A stretch of 5,434 nt of DNA from Azotobacter vinelandii. GTDB taxonomy: Bacteria > Pseudomonadota > Gammaproteobacteria > Pseudomonadales > Pseudomonadaceae. The notes beneath the pieces are model-generated. The model made no database searches and had not been told where the DNA came from. It was given only the letters and a program-made list of their open reading frames with translations. The position numbers and the translations under genes were made by a program. Of the stretch, positions 1-5,434 are shown one piece after another (position 1 is the first letter of the stretch; every line of letters starts with the position of its first letter). Location: NCBI RefSeq assembly GCF_001571105.1, contig NZ_BCTD01000168.1, one strand, 5' to 3'.

Positions 1-182
1 CTAGACTGATGTCGCCCGATGACCCAAGGAGCGCTGCTACCGTTCACGTTCGCTGTAAGCACTCTCCCAAGCCGCTCTTCTACGACCGGCTTCCACGGCA
101 CCAAACTGAACCCTATGCTGTCATCGAGCATCACGTGGCGCCCACAGGCGAGCATGACGCTACGCTGGTAGATGCCGGCCAC
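1..182 (-). pseudogene. C-terminal relic of a DUF3363-type (VirD2-like) conjugative relaxase, partial at left edge
   Basis: Reading the minus strand from about 182 down to 1 gives an open frame with GIYQRSVMLACGRHVML, then GFSLVPWKPVVEERLGR, then WVIGRH near the edge. From memory, the order 'GxYxRxVxLAxGRxAxxxD - FxLVPWxPVxExxLGr - W.iGR' is the usual end of DUF3363 relaxases, found on integrative conjugative elements and broad-host-range plasmids, where the intact protein nicks oriT and pilots DNA. Only this non-catalytic tail is present. The frame closes at an in-frame TGA at 252-254, and the residues between that stop and 182 do not resemble the family, so the catalytic N-terminus is missing. 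The last residues and stop lie outside the window. I infer a decayed remnant left by an ICE or plasmid deletion. The match is by eye; a profile search would settle it. Confidence 0.6.
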
Positions 183-303
183 TGAGCCGCTTCTCATTTG
201 GTTCTTGGTGCATGCCATACAGGCGATTGGACGTTCGGCTGTATCACACAGGCTTCACGTCCTTGCCGGGCTTTCCAGCCCATCAGCGGATGCAAGAAAC
301 CGC

Positions 304-331
304 TTGACAAAAGATACTTTCAAGGTATTTG
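304..331 (+). promoter_or_regulatory. Possible promoter with overlapping palindromic operator
   Basis: A perfect -35-like TTGACA (304-309) is followed by a weak -10-like TATTTG (326-331) at 16 bases. Between them lies ATACTTT-c-AAGGTAT (314-328), a 15-bp palindrome with one mismatched pair, placed where a repressor would block polymerase. It points toward the AAGGAG at 344-349 and the coding-like stretch that follows. The -10 matches only three of six bases, so promoter activity is uncertain. Confidence 0.3.
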
Positions 332-653
332 CCGCTTGCCGGCAAGGAGCGGATTTATCCGTGATGGAGCACGAAACCGGAAGCATCGCGTCGCGCTTCT
401 CGGCGAGCCACATCGCCCGGCTGCGGCACCTCCGGGAGCGCGTCGGGCGCGCCGTCGAATTTCGCCGGGGAGGCACGCCGGTGGACGGGCAAAGGTCCGA
501 ACCGTTCCGGCCGGCCAGGCCCACAGCGTCGAACGAATCTCCGTGTAGATGCGCCAGCCGAATAGTAACCCCTTGTAAATCAATCAGTTGCCGAACCGCT
601 CCAAAGCACTCCAGTCCCCTTGCGATCTGGCACAATGCGCATACTTCCAAGTC

Positions 654-658
654 GAGGA
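654..658 (+). promoter_or_regulatory. Ribosome binding site of ppiC
   Basis: GAGGA lies 8 bases before the ATG at 667. It supports initiation there rather than at one of the upstream in-frame starts in the long open frame. Confidence 0.8.
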
Positions 659-666
659 ATCCTTCC

Positions 667-945
667 ATGGCCAAGGCGATGGCACGTCACATTCTGCTCG
701 CCAGCGAAGCCGAGGCCGCGCGGCTGAAGCAACGCCTGGCCGGCGGCGAGGACTTCGCCCGGCTTGCGCGCCGCCATTCGCTCTGCCCCTCCGGCAAGCG
801 TGGCGGCGATCTCGGCGAGATCCGTCCGGGGCAGTTGGTGCGCCCGATCGACCAGGTGATCTTCCGGAAGGCCCTGCGCGAGATCCATGGCCCGGTGAAG
901 TCGCAGTTCGGCTATCACCTGGTGCAGGTGTTCTACCGCGACTGA
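667..945 (+). CDS. ppiC: PpiC, parvulin-type peptidyl-prolyl cis-trans isomerase
   Basis: This 92-residue protein is a single parvulin domain, matching the 93-residue E. coli PpiC almost end to end. Parvulins isomerise Xaa-Pro bonds during protein folding. With no signal peptide it should act in the cytoplasm. Family marks are ARHILL near the N-terminus, the GGEDFARLARRHS segment (about 25-37), CPSGKRGGDLGE (about 39-50) with the glycine-rich turn, and the closing QFGYHLVQVFYRD, which corresponds to QFGYHIIKVLYRN in E. coli. The ATG at 667 is chosen because it has GAGGA at 8 bases and gives the family length. The frame is open well upstream, but that part has no parvulin similarity and loses coding bias. 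It appears to be its own transcription unit, ended by the hairpin just downstream. The assignment is secure; its clients are unknown. Confidence 0.95.
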   Translation: MAKAMARHILLASEAEAARLKQRLAGGEDFARLARRHSLCPSGKRGGDLGEIRPGQLVRPIDQVIFRKALREIHGPVKSQFGYHLVQVFYRD

Positions 946-956
946 AGCCCGGCTCC

Positions 957-976
957 CGCCCGTCGAGCGACGGGCG
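957..976 (+). terminator. Hairpin after ppiC, probable terminator
   Basis: A perfect 8-bp GC-rich stem, CGCCCGTC (957-964) and GACGGGCG (969-976), with a GAGC loop begins 11 bases after the ppiC stop. No real T-run follows (the next bases are CACAGGATTT), so it may be a weak or Rho-assisted terminator, or a transcript-stabilising 3' end. Confidence 0.55.
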
Positions 977-1103
977 CACAGGATTTCCCTCTGCAACGCA
1001 GCGTCGCCGCTTCCGGCGCCGCCCCCGGGAGCGCATCATGTGCGGGTTGCACCCTCGCGAAAATAGTTATCTGATGACGTACCTCCCCTGACCGGAACCT
1101 GTC

Positions 1104-2333
1104 ATGTCCCGCACGCACGCCACAGCCCCCGTACGGAGCGAAACCCTGCAGATCCTCTCCATCGTCTGCTTCTCCTTTCTCGGCTTCATGAGCATCGGCA
1201 TCCCCATGGCGGTCATGCCCGGGCTGATCCACCACGAACTGGGCTTCAGCACCCTGGTCGCCGGCCTGGTGATCGGCCTGCAGTATCTGGTCACGCTGCT
1301 GGTGCGTCCCTTTTCCTGCCGGGTGATCGACAGCGCGGGTCCCAGGCAGGGCGTCGTCTACGGACTGGCCGGTTGCGCCCTGGGCGGCCTGCTGATGCTG
1401 CTGGCCACGCTCTGGCTGGCCCTGCCGGCGCTCAGCCTGCTCATCCTGGTGCTCAGCCGCCTGGTGCTGGGCATGGCCCATAGCGTGCTCGGCTCCTCGG
1501 CGATCGCCTGGGGAATCGGCCAGGTCGGCATCGCCGGTACCGCCCGGGTGATTTCCTGGAACGGCATCGCCAGCTATGGCGCGATCGGTCTGGGAGCGCC
1601 CTTCGGTGTCTGGCTGGTGGAACGCTTCGGCCTGCCCGGCATGGGCGCCAGCGTACTGCTGATCGCCCTCTTCGGGCTCGCCATGGCCTGGCGCAAGGCC
1701 GGCGTGCCAGTGGTCGCCGGCGAGCGCCTGGGCTTCCTGGAGGTGCTCGGGCGGGTCTCTCCGCACGGCCTGGCCATGGCCCTCGGCACCCTCGGCTACG
1801 GCACCATCGCCGCCTTCATCACCCTCTACTACGGCAGCCGCGGCTGGGCCTGGGCGGAATACGCGATGACCGCCTTCGGCCTAAGCTTCATCGCCGCCCG
1901 CCTGCTGTTCGCCCAGGCGATCGACCGGCTCGGCGGCTACCGGGTGGGCATCGCCTCGCTGCTGGTCGAGGCCTGCGGCCTGCTGCTGATCTGGGCGGCG
2001 CCCGGCCCGCTGCTGGCGATGCTCGGCGCGGGACTGAGCGGATTCGGCTTCTCGCTGGTGTTTCCGGCCCTGGGCGTGGAAGCGGTGAAGAGCGCGCCGG
2101 CCTCGAACCGCGGGGCGGCGATCGGCGCCTATTCGCTGTTTCTCGATCTGGCCCTGGGCGTCGCCGGGCCGCTGATCGGCCTGCTCATCGGCAGCCACGG
2201 CTTTCGCCCGATCTTTCTGGTCTGCGCGCTGGCTTCCTTCTGCGGCCTCGGCCTGACCCTGGCCCTGCAGCAGCGCAGCTTCCGCCAGCCCGCCGAAGCC
2301 GAGGAGGCAGCGGCGACGGCCGAGCTGGAGTAG
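1104..2333 (+). CDS. MFS transporter of the YhhS/YfcJ type
   Basis: This 409-residue protein looks like a 12-helix inner-membrane major facilitator superfamily transporter, probably a drug or metabolite exporter driven by proton exchange. It follows E. coli YhhS through most of its length: SIGIPMAVMPG (30-40), GLVIGLQYLVTLLVRP (54-69), RVISWNGIASYGA (148-160) and GFSLVFPALGVEAV (315-328). The loop between helices 2 and 3 (68-82, R68 to R81) stands in for MFS motif A. A longer, polar stretch near 197-215 fits the central cytoplasmic loop. The C-terminal tail is short and rich in Ala and Glu. ATG at 1104 places the first helix correctly; its ribosome site is weak (CGGAA, about 6 bases away). 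The gene has a 158-base leader after ppiC, with one A/T-rich patch at 1060-1077 that could hold a promoter, though no good hexamer pair is visible. The substrate cannot be told from sequence. Confidence 0.9.
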   Translation: MSRTHATAPVRSETLQILSIVCFSFLGFMSIGIPMAVMPGLIHHELGFSTLVAGLVIGLQYLVTLLVRPFSCRVIDSAGPRQGVVYGLAGCALGGLLMLLATLWLALPALSLLILVLSRLVLGMAHSVLGSSAIAWGIGQVGIAGTARVISWNGIASYGAIGLGAPFGVWLVERFGLPGMGASVLLIALFGLAMAWRKAGVPVVAGERLGFLEVLGRVSPHGLAMALGTLGYGTIAAFITLYYGSRGWAWAEYAMTAFGLSFIAARLLFAQAIDRLGGYRVGIASLLVEACGLLLIWAAPGPLLAMLGAGLSGFGFSLVFPALGVEAVKSAPASNRGAAIGAYSLFLDLALGVAGPLIGLLIGSHGFRPIFLVCALASFCGLGLTLALQQRSFRQPAEAEEAAATAELE

Positions 2334-2336
2334 CGT

Positions 2337-2350
2337 CGGCATCAGTGCCG
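2337..2350. terminator. Small hairpin across the two convergent stop codons
   Basis: CGGCA (2337-2341) and TGCCG (2346-2350) form a 5-bp stem with a TCAG loop. It lies in the only gap between the convergent transporter and regulator genes and covers the regulator's stop codon. The stem is short and has no T-run on either side, so any terminator role is tentative. Confidence 0.25.
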
Positions 2351-3760
2351 CCGGTCCGGGCGCGACAGCCCGAGCTTCTCGATGCGGTAGCGCAGCATGT
2401 CCCGCGTCAGACCCAGCAGGCGCGCCGACTTGGTCACGTTCCAGTCGGTCCTGTCCAGCATGCGCAGCACCAGATCGCGCTCCAGCTCCGGCAGCTTGAG
2501 CCCCTCTCCCGCCAGTGCCGCCCCCGGCTCCCGCAACGGCGCCGGGCATGGCTCGCCTCTCTCCATCAGTTCCGGGCAGAGCGCCAGTTGCGCCGGCTCG
2601 ACCAGCCTGCCCGTCGCCAGCAGCGCGGTCTGTTCCAGCATGTTGCGCAACTCACGCACGTTGCCCGGCCAGTCGTAATTCTTCAGCAGCGCCCGCGCCC
2701 GGGCGCTGAAGGCCAATTCCGGCTTGCCGTAGCGCCTGCCGTGCAGGGCCAGGTAGTGCTCGGCCAGGGCGATCACGTCCTCGCCGCGCTCGCGCAGCGG
2801 CGGCACCTTGAGTTCGATGATGCGCAGGCGGAAGAACAGGTCGCGGCGGAACTTGCCCTGCCGCACCATCCGCTCCAGGTTGCAGTTGGTGGCAGCGACG
2901 ATGCGCAGGTCCACCTTGCGCGCCTTGACCGCCCCCAGCCGACGGATGCTGCGGTCCTCCAGCAGCTTGAGCAACTTGGCCTGCAGCGACAGCTCGATCT
3001 CGCCGATCTCGTCGAGGAACAGGGTACCGCCGTCCGCCGCCTCGACCAGGCCGACCCGCCGCTCCTTGGCATCGGTGAAGGCGCCCCGCTCGTGGCCGAA
3101 CAGCTCCGCCTCCAGGAGATGCGCCGGGATCGAGGCGCAGTTGACTTCGACGAAGGGGCCGTGGCGCCGGGCGCCGTCGAAATGCAGGGCACGGGCGACC
3201 AGCTCCTTGCCGGTACCGGTCTCGCCCTCGATCAGCACCACCGGCAGGTCGGCGTCGGTCATCCGGCGTTCCGCCTCCAGCAACTGGCGCACCTTCGTCT
3301 TCAGCGCGTGCATCACCGGCGAGTCGCCGATCAGCGCCTCGAGCCCGGCCGCCCTGGCCTCGCGCGCCTGGTAGAAGGACAGCGCGTGCTCCAGCCGTTG
3401 GGCTTCGAGCGCCTTGTCGATCAGCAGCTTGAGTTCGGCCAGTACCACCGGCTTGGTCAGGTAGTGGTAGGAACCGGCCTTCATCGCCGCCACCGCGTCT
3501 TCCACGTTGCCGTAGCCGGTCATCACGATCGGCTTGATCCGCGGGTCGCTGGCGCGCACCCGGGCGACCAGCTCCAGCCCGCTCATTCCCGGCAGCGAAT
3601 GGTCGGTCAGCAGCACATCGGGCCGTTGCTCCTCCAGCACGGCCAGGGCCTCCTCGGCCGAAGCGCAGACCCGCGCCTCGTAGCGCCTGCGCTCCAGATA
3701 GGTGCGAATGTTGCCCGCCAGCGTCGCATCGTCCTCGACGATCAGAATGCTGTGCTCCAC
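2342..3760 (-). CDS. NtrC-family sigma-54-dependent response regulator
   Basis: This 472-residue cytoplasmic protein has three domains. The receiver (about 4-118) has the acidic pocket E9-D10-D11, phospho-acceptor D53 (LLTDHSLPGMSG), T81 and K103. The AAA+ domain (about 140-385) has Walker A GETGTGKE (179-186), the sigma-54-contact loop as GAFTDA (226-231), Walker B TLFLDEI (246-252), the FRRDLFFRL arginine-finger segment (304-312) and sensor II WPGNVREL (364-371). A Fis-type helix-turn-helix closes it (about 426-465, NVTKSARLLGLTRDMLRYRI). Known family role: phosphorylation drives a ring ATPase that opens sigma-54 polymerase. The loop has Asp where GAFTGA has its second Gly. The GTG at 3760 is chosen because it starts directly before ILIVEDD and has AGGAG 10 bases upstream. 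The gene follows the kinase by 4 bases, so the pair is almost certainly cognate and translationally coupled. Its target genes are not identifiable here. Confidence 0.95.
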   Translation of the reverse strand: MEHSILIVEDDATLAGNIRTYLERRRYEARVCASAEEALAVLEEQRPDVLLTDHSLPGMSGLELVARVRASDPRIKPIVMTGYGNVEDAVAAMKAGSYHYLTKPVVLAELKLLIDKALEAQRLEHALSFYQAREARAAGLEALIGDSPVMHALKTKVRQLLEAERRMTDADLPVVLIEGETGTGKELVARALHFDGARRHGPFVEVNCASIPAHLLEAELFGHERGAFTDAKERRVGLVEAADGGTLFLDEIGEIELSLQAKLLKLLEDRSIRRLGAVKARKVDLRIVAATNCNLERMVRQGKFRRDLFFRLRIIELKVPPLRERGEDVIALAEHYLALHGRRYGKPELAFSARARALLKNYDWPGNVRELRNMLEQTALLATGRLVEPAQLALCPELMERGEPCPAPLREPGAALAGEGLKLPELERDLVLRMLDRTDWNVTKSARLLGLTRDMLRYRIEKLGLSRPDRRH

Positions 3761-3764
3761 CCGG

Positions 3765-5036
3765 TCATCTCTCCTCTGCAATCCTGAAGACCAGACACAC
3801 GTCGGTCCCCTGCCTTTCCCGGCTGTCCAGCCGGATGGCACCACCGAAACGCTCCATGATCCGCTTCACCAGCACTAGCCCCACGCCCAGCCCGCCGCGC
3901 TTGGTGGTGTGGAAGGCCTTGAAGGCCATCGCCATCTGTTCCGGCGTCATGCCGTCGCCGCTGTCGCCGACGGTCAGGCGCAGGCGCCGCTCCAGTGCAT
4001 CGACCGCGACGCGGATGCGCAGCGAACCGCCCCGCGGCATGGCCTCGATGGCATTGGCGATCACGCTGTTGAGCGCCTGGACGAGCAGCAGCCGGTGACT
4101 GAGCACCGCCGGCACCGGTTGCGCCGGCCAGTCGACGCGGATGTCGGCGGCGCGCAGTTGCCGCCCGAAGGCCTGCAGCACGTCGTCCAGCAGGGCGACC
4201 GGGTCCACCGCCTCGCGTTCGCCGCAGAGCGGACGGGAAACGATCAACAGTTCGTTGACGTATTTGGACAGGCGGTCGACCTGGCCGACGATGTCCTCGA
4301 TATTCCTGCGCGCCGGCGAGTCCTCCACGTCCAACGCCAGCTCCGCGCTGGAACGAATGGCGGCGAGCGGGTTGCGCAGGCTGTGGGCCACGGCGGCGGA
4401 CATCTCGCCCAGGGCCGCCATCGCCTCGCCGGCGTCCGCCCGCGACCGTCGCCCCGCGAGCCGCCGGAGCATCCAGAACAGCCCGAGCTGGATCGGCAGG
4501 CCGCCGAGCACCATGGCCAGCCAGAAGCCCAGGTGGCTTTCCCGCAAGCGGGCGATCGAATCGATCGGCGCCTTGCGGACCTCCAGCAGAGATGTCTCGT
4601 CCTTGAGCGGGATGTAGTGCACGATCCGGAAGAGCAGGCCCGTGCCGAAACGGCCGCTGGTGACGGTCTCGCCACCTTCGAAGGCCTCCTCGAGATCCGG
4701 GTCGGCGGCTCCGCTGCCGACCAGACGCGGCTCGCTCGACCAGCGGACGATCCGCTCGGGGCCGTACAGGCTGACCCGCTGTACGCCGGGCAGGCCGGCC
4801 AGAGGTTCGAGGAATCCCGCGGAGGCGGCACCCTCCGCTCCGACACGGCGCTGCTCCAGCGCGGCGACCGAGCGGATCGCCTGGGCCATGAGCAGACCGT
4901 CGCGCCGGGCGTCCTCGATCAGCAGGCAACGGCCGGCGAAAATGGCCAGCGAGATGGCGACCGCCGCGATCGCGGCGAGGCCGGCCAGGGAAAACCATCC
5001 GCTCAGGTTGAACCGCTCCGGGATTTCCGCGCCCAA
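3765..5036 (-). CDS. Membrane-bound sensor histidine kinase
   Basis: This 423-residue kinase is the partner of the downstream NtrC-type regulator. An N-terminal helix (about 14-34) and a second one (about 168-190) frame an extracytoplasmic sensor of about 130 residues that I do not recognise. The helix after the second membrane segment leads directly to the dimerisation box MSAAVAHSLRNPLAAIRSS with phospho-acceptor His218, so there is no clear HAMP or PAS domain. The ATPase domain has its N-box NAIEAMP (N328), G1 GDSGDGM (357-363), F-box AFKAFHTTK and G2 GLGVGL (382-387). All catalytic motifs look intact. The start is TTG at 5036: it has GGGAGG at 8 bases, and the next methionine (residue 50) would remove the first membrane helix. 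The first gene of the operon, it is likely transcribed from the region around 5170-5200. Its signal is unknown. Confidence 0.92.
   Translation of the reverse strand: MGAEIPERFNLSGWFSLAGLAAIAAVAISLAIFAGRCLLIEDARRDGLLMAQAIRSVAALEQRRVGAEGAASAGFLEPLAGLPGVQRVSLYGPERIVRWSSEPRLVGSGAADPDLEEAFEGGETVTSGRFGTGLLFRIVHYIPLKDETSLLEVRKAPIDSIARLRESHLGFWLAMVLGGLPIQLGLFWMLRRLAGRRSRADAGEAMAALGEMSAAVAHSLRNPLAAIRSSAELALDVEDSPARRNIEDIVGQVDRLSKYVNELLIVSRPLCGEREAVDPVALLDDVLQAFGRQLRAADIRVDWPAQPVPAVLSHRLLLVQALNSVIANAIEAMPRGGSLRIRVAVDALERRLRLTVGDSGDGMTPEQMAMAFKAFHTTKRGGLGVGLVLVKRIMERFGGAIRLDSRERQGTDVCLVFRIAEER
3771..3775 (-). promoter_or_regulatory. Ribosome binding site of the response regulator
   Basis: AGGAG on the minus strand lies inside the last codons of the kinase gene, 10 bases before the regulator's GTG. 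It favours GTG at 3760 over upstream in-frame starts and suggests translational coupling. Confidence 0.65.
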
Positions 5037-5044
5037 GGTGCTCG

Positions 5045-5050
5045 CCTCCC
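5045..5050 (-). promoter_or_regulatory. Ribosome binding site deciding the kinase TTG start
   Basis: GGGAGG on the minus strand is 8 bases before the TTG at 5036-5034. No ATG or GTG in the same frame sits at a comparable place, so the rare TTG is the best start. Confidence 0.75.
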
Positions 5051-5135
5051 AGCGAGAAGGATGCTTCTGGAACCCGACTGGCTCATCCCCTTGGTCATGG
5101 CGCGATTCCCGAGCCCATCGCCAGGGTCCGCCAAA

Positions 5136-5152
5136 TCCGGTCGGCGACCGGA
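5136..5152. promoter_or_regulatory. Perfect 17-bp inverted repeat upstream of the kinase gene
   Basis: TCCGGTC and GACCGGA are separated by GGC. It lies about 100 bases before the kinase start, between that start and a perfect TTGACA at 5196-5201. It could be an operator for a dimeric regulator or a hairpin in the 5' leader of the kinase mRNA. Function is inferred from position and symmetry only. Confidence 0.4.
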
Positions 5153-5172
5153 ACGTCGGGGCTCATGCGAAA

Positions 5173-5201
5173 ATCGCCAGCCTAGCGGCCGCATGTGTCA
5201 A
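5173..5201 (-). promoter_or_regulatory. Possible promoter of the kinase-regulator operon
   Basis: On the minus strand a perfect TTGACA occupies 5201-5196. At usual spacing only poor -10 candidates follow (GGCGAT or GCGATT), although the A/T-rich GATTTT is at 20 bases. The 5' leader would be about 130 bases long. Confidence 0.3.
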
Positions 5202-5231
5202 CTTCGGGTCAGGCACGCCGATTCCCCCCCT

Positions 5232-5251
5232 CGTTCGGCGGGGCCGAAACG
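5232..5251. other. GC-rich hairpin of unknown role
   Basis: CGTTCGGC (5232-5239) and GCCG-A-AACG (5243-5251) pair as an 8-bp stem with one bulged A and a GGG loop, next to a run of seven C at 5224-5230. There is no gene for it to terminate in the window and no T-run. Confidence 0.3.
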
Positions 5252-5310
5252 GACGAAGCATGGAAACGCGACAGGCGGGCGCCCTCGCGATCGTCGCTCC
5301 CGCGCCTACC

Positions 5311-5434
5311 TAGGGCCTGTTGACGTTTGGGCGTAGGCCGCGACGGAGGCCCGTTTGGCGCAGAACAAGGAACGAGGAGAGAAGTTTGGTCATTCCAAAT
5401 GAACGACGAGCGACGCCGTGCTGCGCCAAACGGG
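5311..5434. repeat. Nested palindromic element, MITE-like or dispersed repeat, partial at right edge
   Basis: Non-coding, highly structured DNA starting near TAGGGCCTGTTGACGTTT. It contains a perfect 14-bp inverted repeat, CCCGTTTGGCGCAG (5350-5363) and its complement (5421-5434), which end exactly at the window edge. Inside, TTTGG (5385-5389) and CCAAA (5395-5399) form a central hairpin. Flanking that centre are two similar 13-mers in direct orientation, GAACGAGGAGAGA (5370-5382) and GAACGACGAGCGA (5401-5413), matching at 11 of 13. GTTTGG occurs three times (5325, 5353, 5384). If this is a symmetric element, the complement of its left end should lie outside the window. I see no transposase. 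The multicopy nature is inferred. Confidence 0.5.

Larger units (their letters stand above)
183..666. other. Region without an intact gene between the relaxase relic and ppiC
   Basis: No frame here gives a recognisable protein. Visible in order are a perfect TTGACA at 304-309, an imperfect palindrome at 314-328, a perfect 12-bp palindrome CTTGCCGGCAAG at 335-346 and AAGGAG at 344-349. A stretch from about 361 to 488 in the plus frame has codon-like periodicity (about 88% G/C at third positions against about 56% at second). After 488 that bias disappears, with codons such as TGT AGA, ATA GTA and TGT AAA TCA, which looks non-coding. The whole stretch stays open in frame with ppiC, but ppiC has its own ribosome site. 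It may be degraded flanking DNA of a former mobile element. Confidence 0.5.

Noticed and set aside
551..556. GCGCCA as the 3' end of a tRNA and possible element attachment site
   Set aside because: No T-loop GTTCGA or acceptor-stem pairing is visible upstream.
628..642. TGGCAC upstream of ppiC as the -24 half of a sigma-54 promoter
   Set aside because: The bases where the -12 GC should fall (641-642) are AT, so the second element is missing.
172..666. N-terminal extension of PpiC from upstream in-frame starts
   Set aside because: The frame is open, but PpiC is a 92-93 residue protein, GAGGA sits correctly before 667, and codon bias is lost between 488 and 666.
1047..1073. TTGCAC with TATCTG as a transporter promoter
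   Set aside because: Each hexamer matches only three positions and the spacing is 15; kept only as an A/T-rich patch in the transporter entry.
3766..3768. ATG overlapping the kinase stop (ATGA) as the regulator start
   Set aside because: It is in the wrong frame and would encode only MTGWSTAF before a stop.
2345..3787. 480-residue open frame on the plus strand
   Set aside because: It is antisense to the response regulator, very rich in Gln, Arg, Leu and Ala, and matches no family; a GC-rich mirror frame.
3761..3844. Longer N-terminus for the response regulator
   Set aside because: The added residues overlap the kinase C-terminus, have no receiver-domain similarity, and the GTG at 3760 directly precedes the first beta strand with a ribosome site.
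3909..5336. 475-residue open frame on the plus strand
   Set aside because: It is antisense to the histidine kinase with low-complexity composition and runs into the palindromic repeat.

Overview
The window is GC-rich gammaproteobacterial DNA, most probably from a pseudomonad (Pseudomonas or Azotobacter type). This rests on strong G/C third-position bias, a stand-alone 92-residue PpiC parvulin close to the enterobacterial one, a YhhS-type MFS transporter and an NtrC-family two-component pair. The genus is inferred; no species marker is present.

Layout: (1) 1-182, minus strand, a truncated relic of the C-terminal end of a DUF3363-type conjugative relaxase, running off the left edge. (2) 183-666, no intact gene, but a perfect TTGACA, two palindromes, a Shine-Dalgarno-like AAGGAG and a short stretch with coding-like base periodicity that never reaches its own stop. 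(3) 667-945, ppiC, followed by a GC-rich hairpin. (4) 1104-2333, a 12-TM YhhS/YfcJ-like MFS exporter. (5) Ending only 8 bases away on the opposite strand, a two-gene operon read right to left: a membrane histidine kinase (5036-3765, TTG start) and an NtrC-family sigma-54 response regulator (3760-2342, GTG start), separated by 4 bases. (6) 5037-5310, the operon's upstream region, with a 17-bp perfect inverted repeat and a perfect TTGACA. (7) 5311-5434, the first part of a nested palindromic element that looks like a dispersed non-coding repeat and is cut by the right edge.

Working together: the kinase senses an unknown signal through a roughly 130-residue extracytoplasmic region that I could not assign to a family. 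It should phosphorylate Asp53 of the regulator, which then activates sigma-54 promoters. No convincing -24/-12 promoter was found in the windows examined (upstream of ppiC, of the transporter and of the kinase), so the target genes probably lie elsewhere. The tight convergence with the transporter gene may matter for expression but does not prove a shared function. The core genes look chromosomal and ordinary. The accessory signals sit at both edges: the relaxase relic on the left and the repeat on the right.
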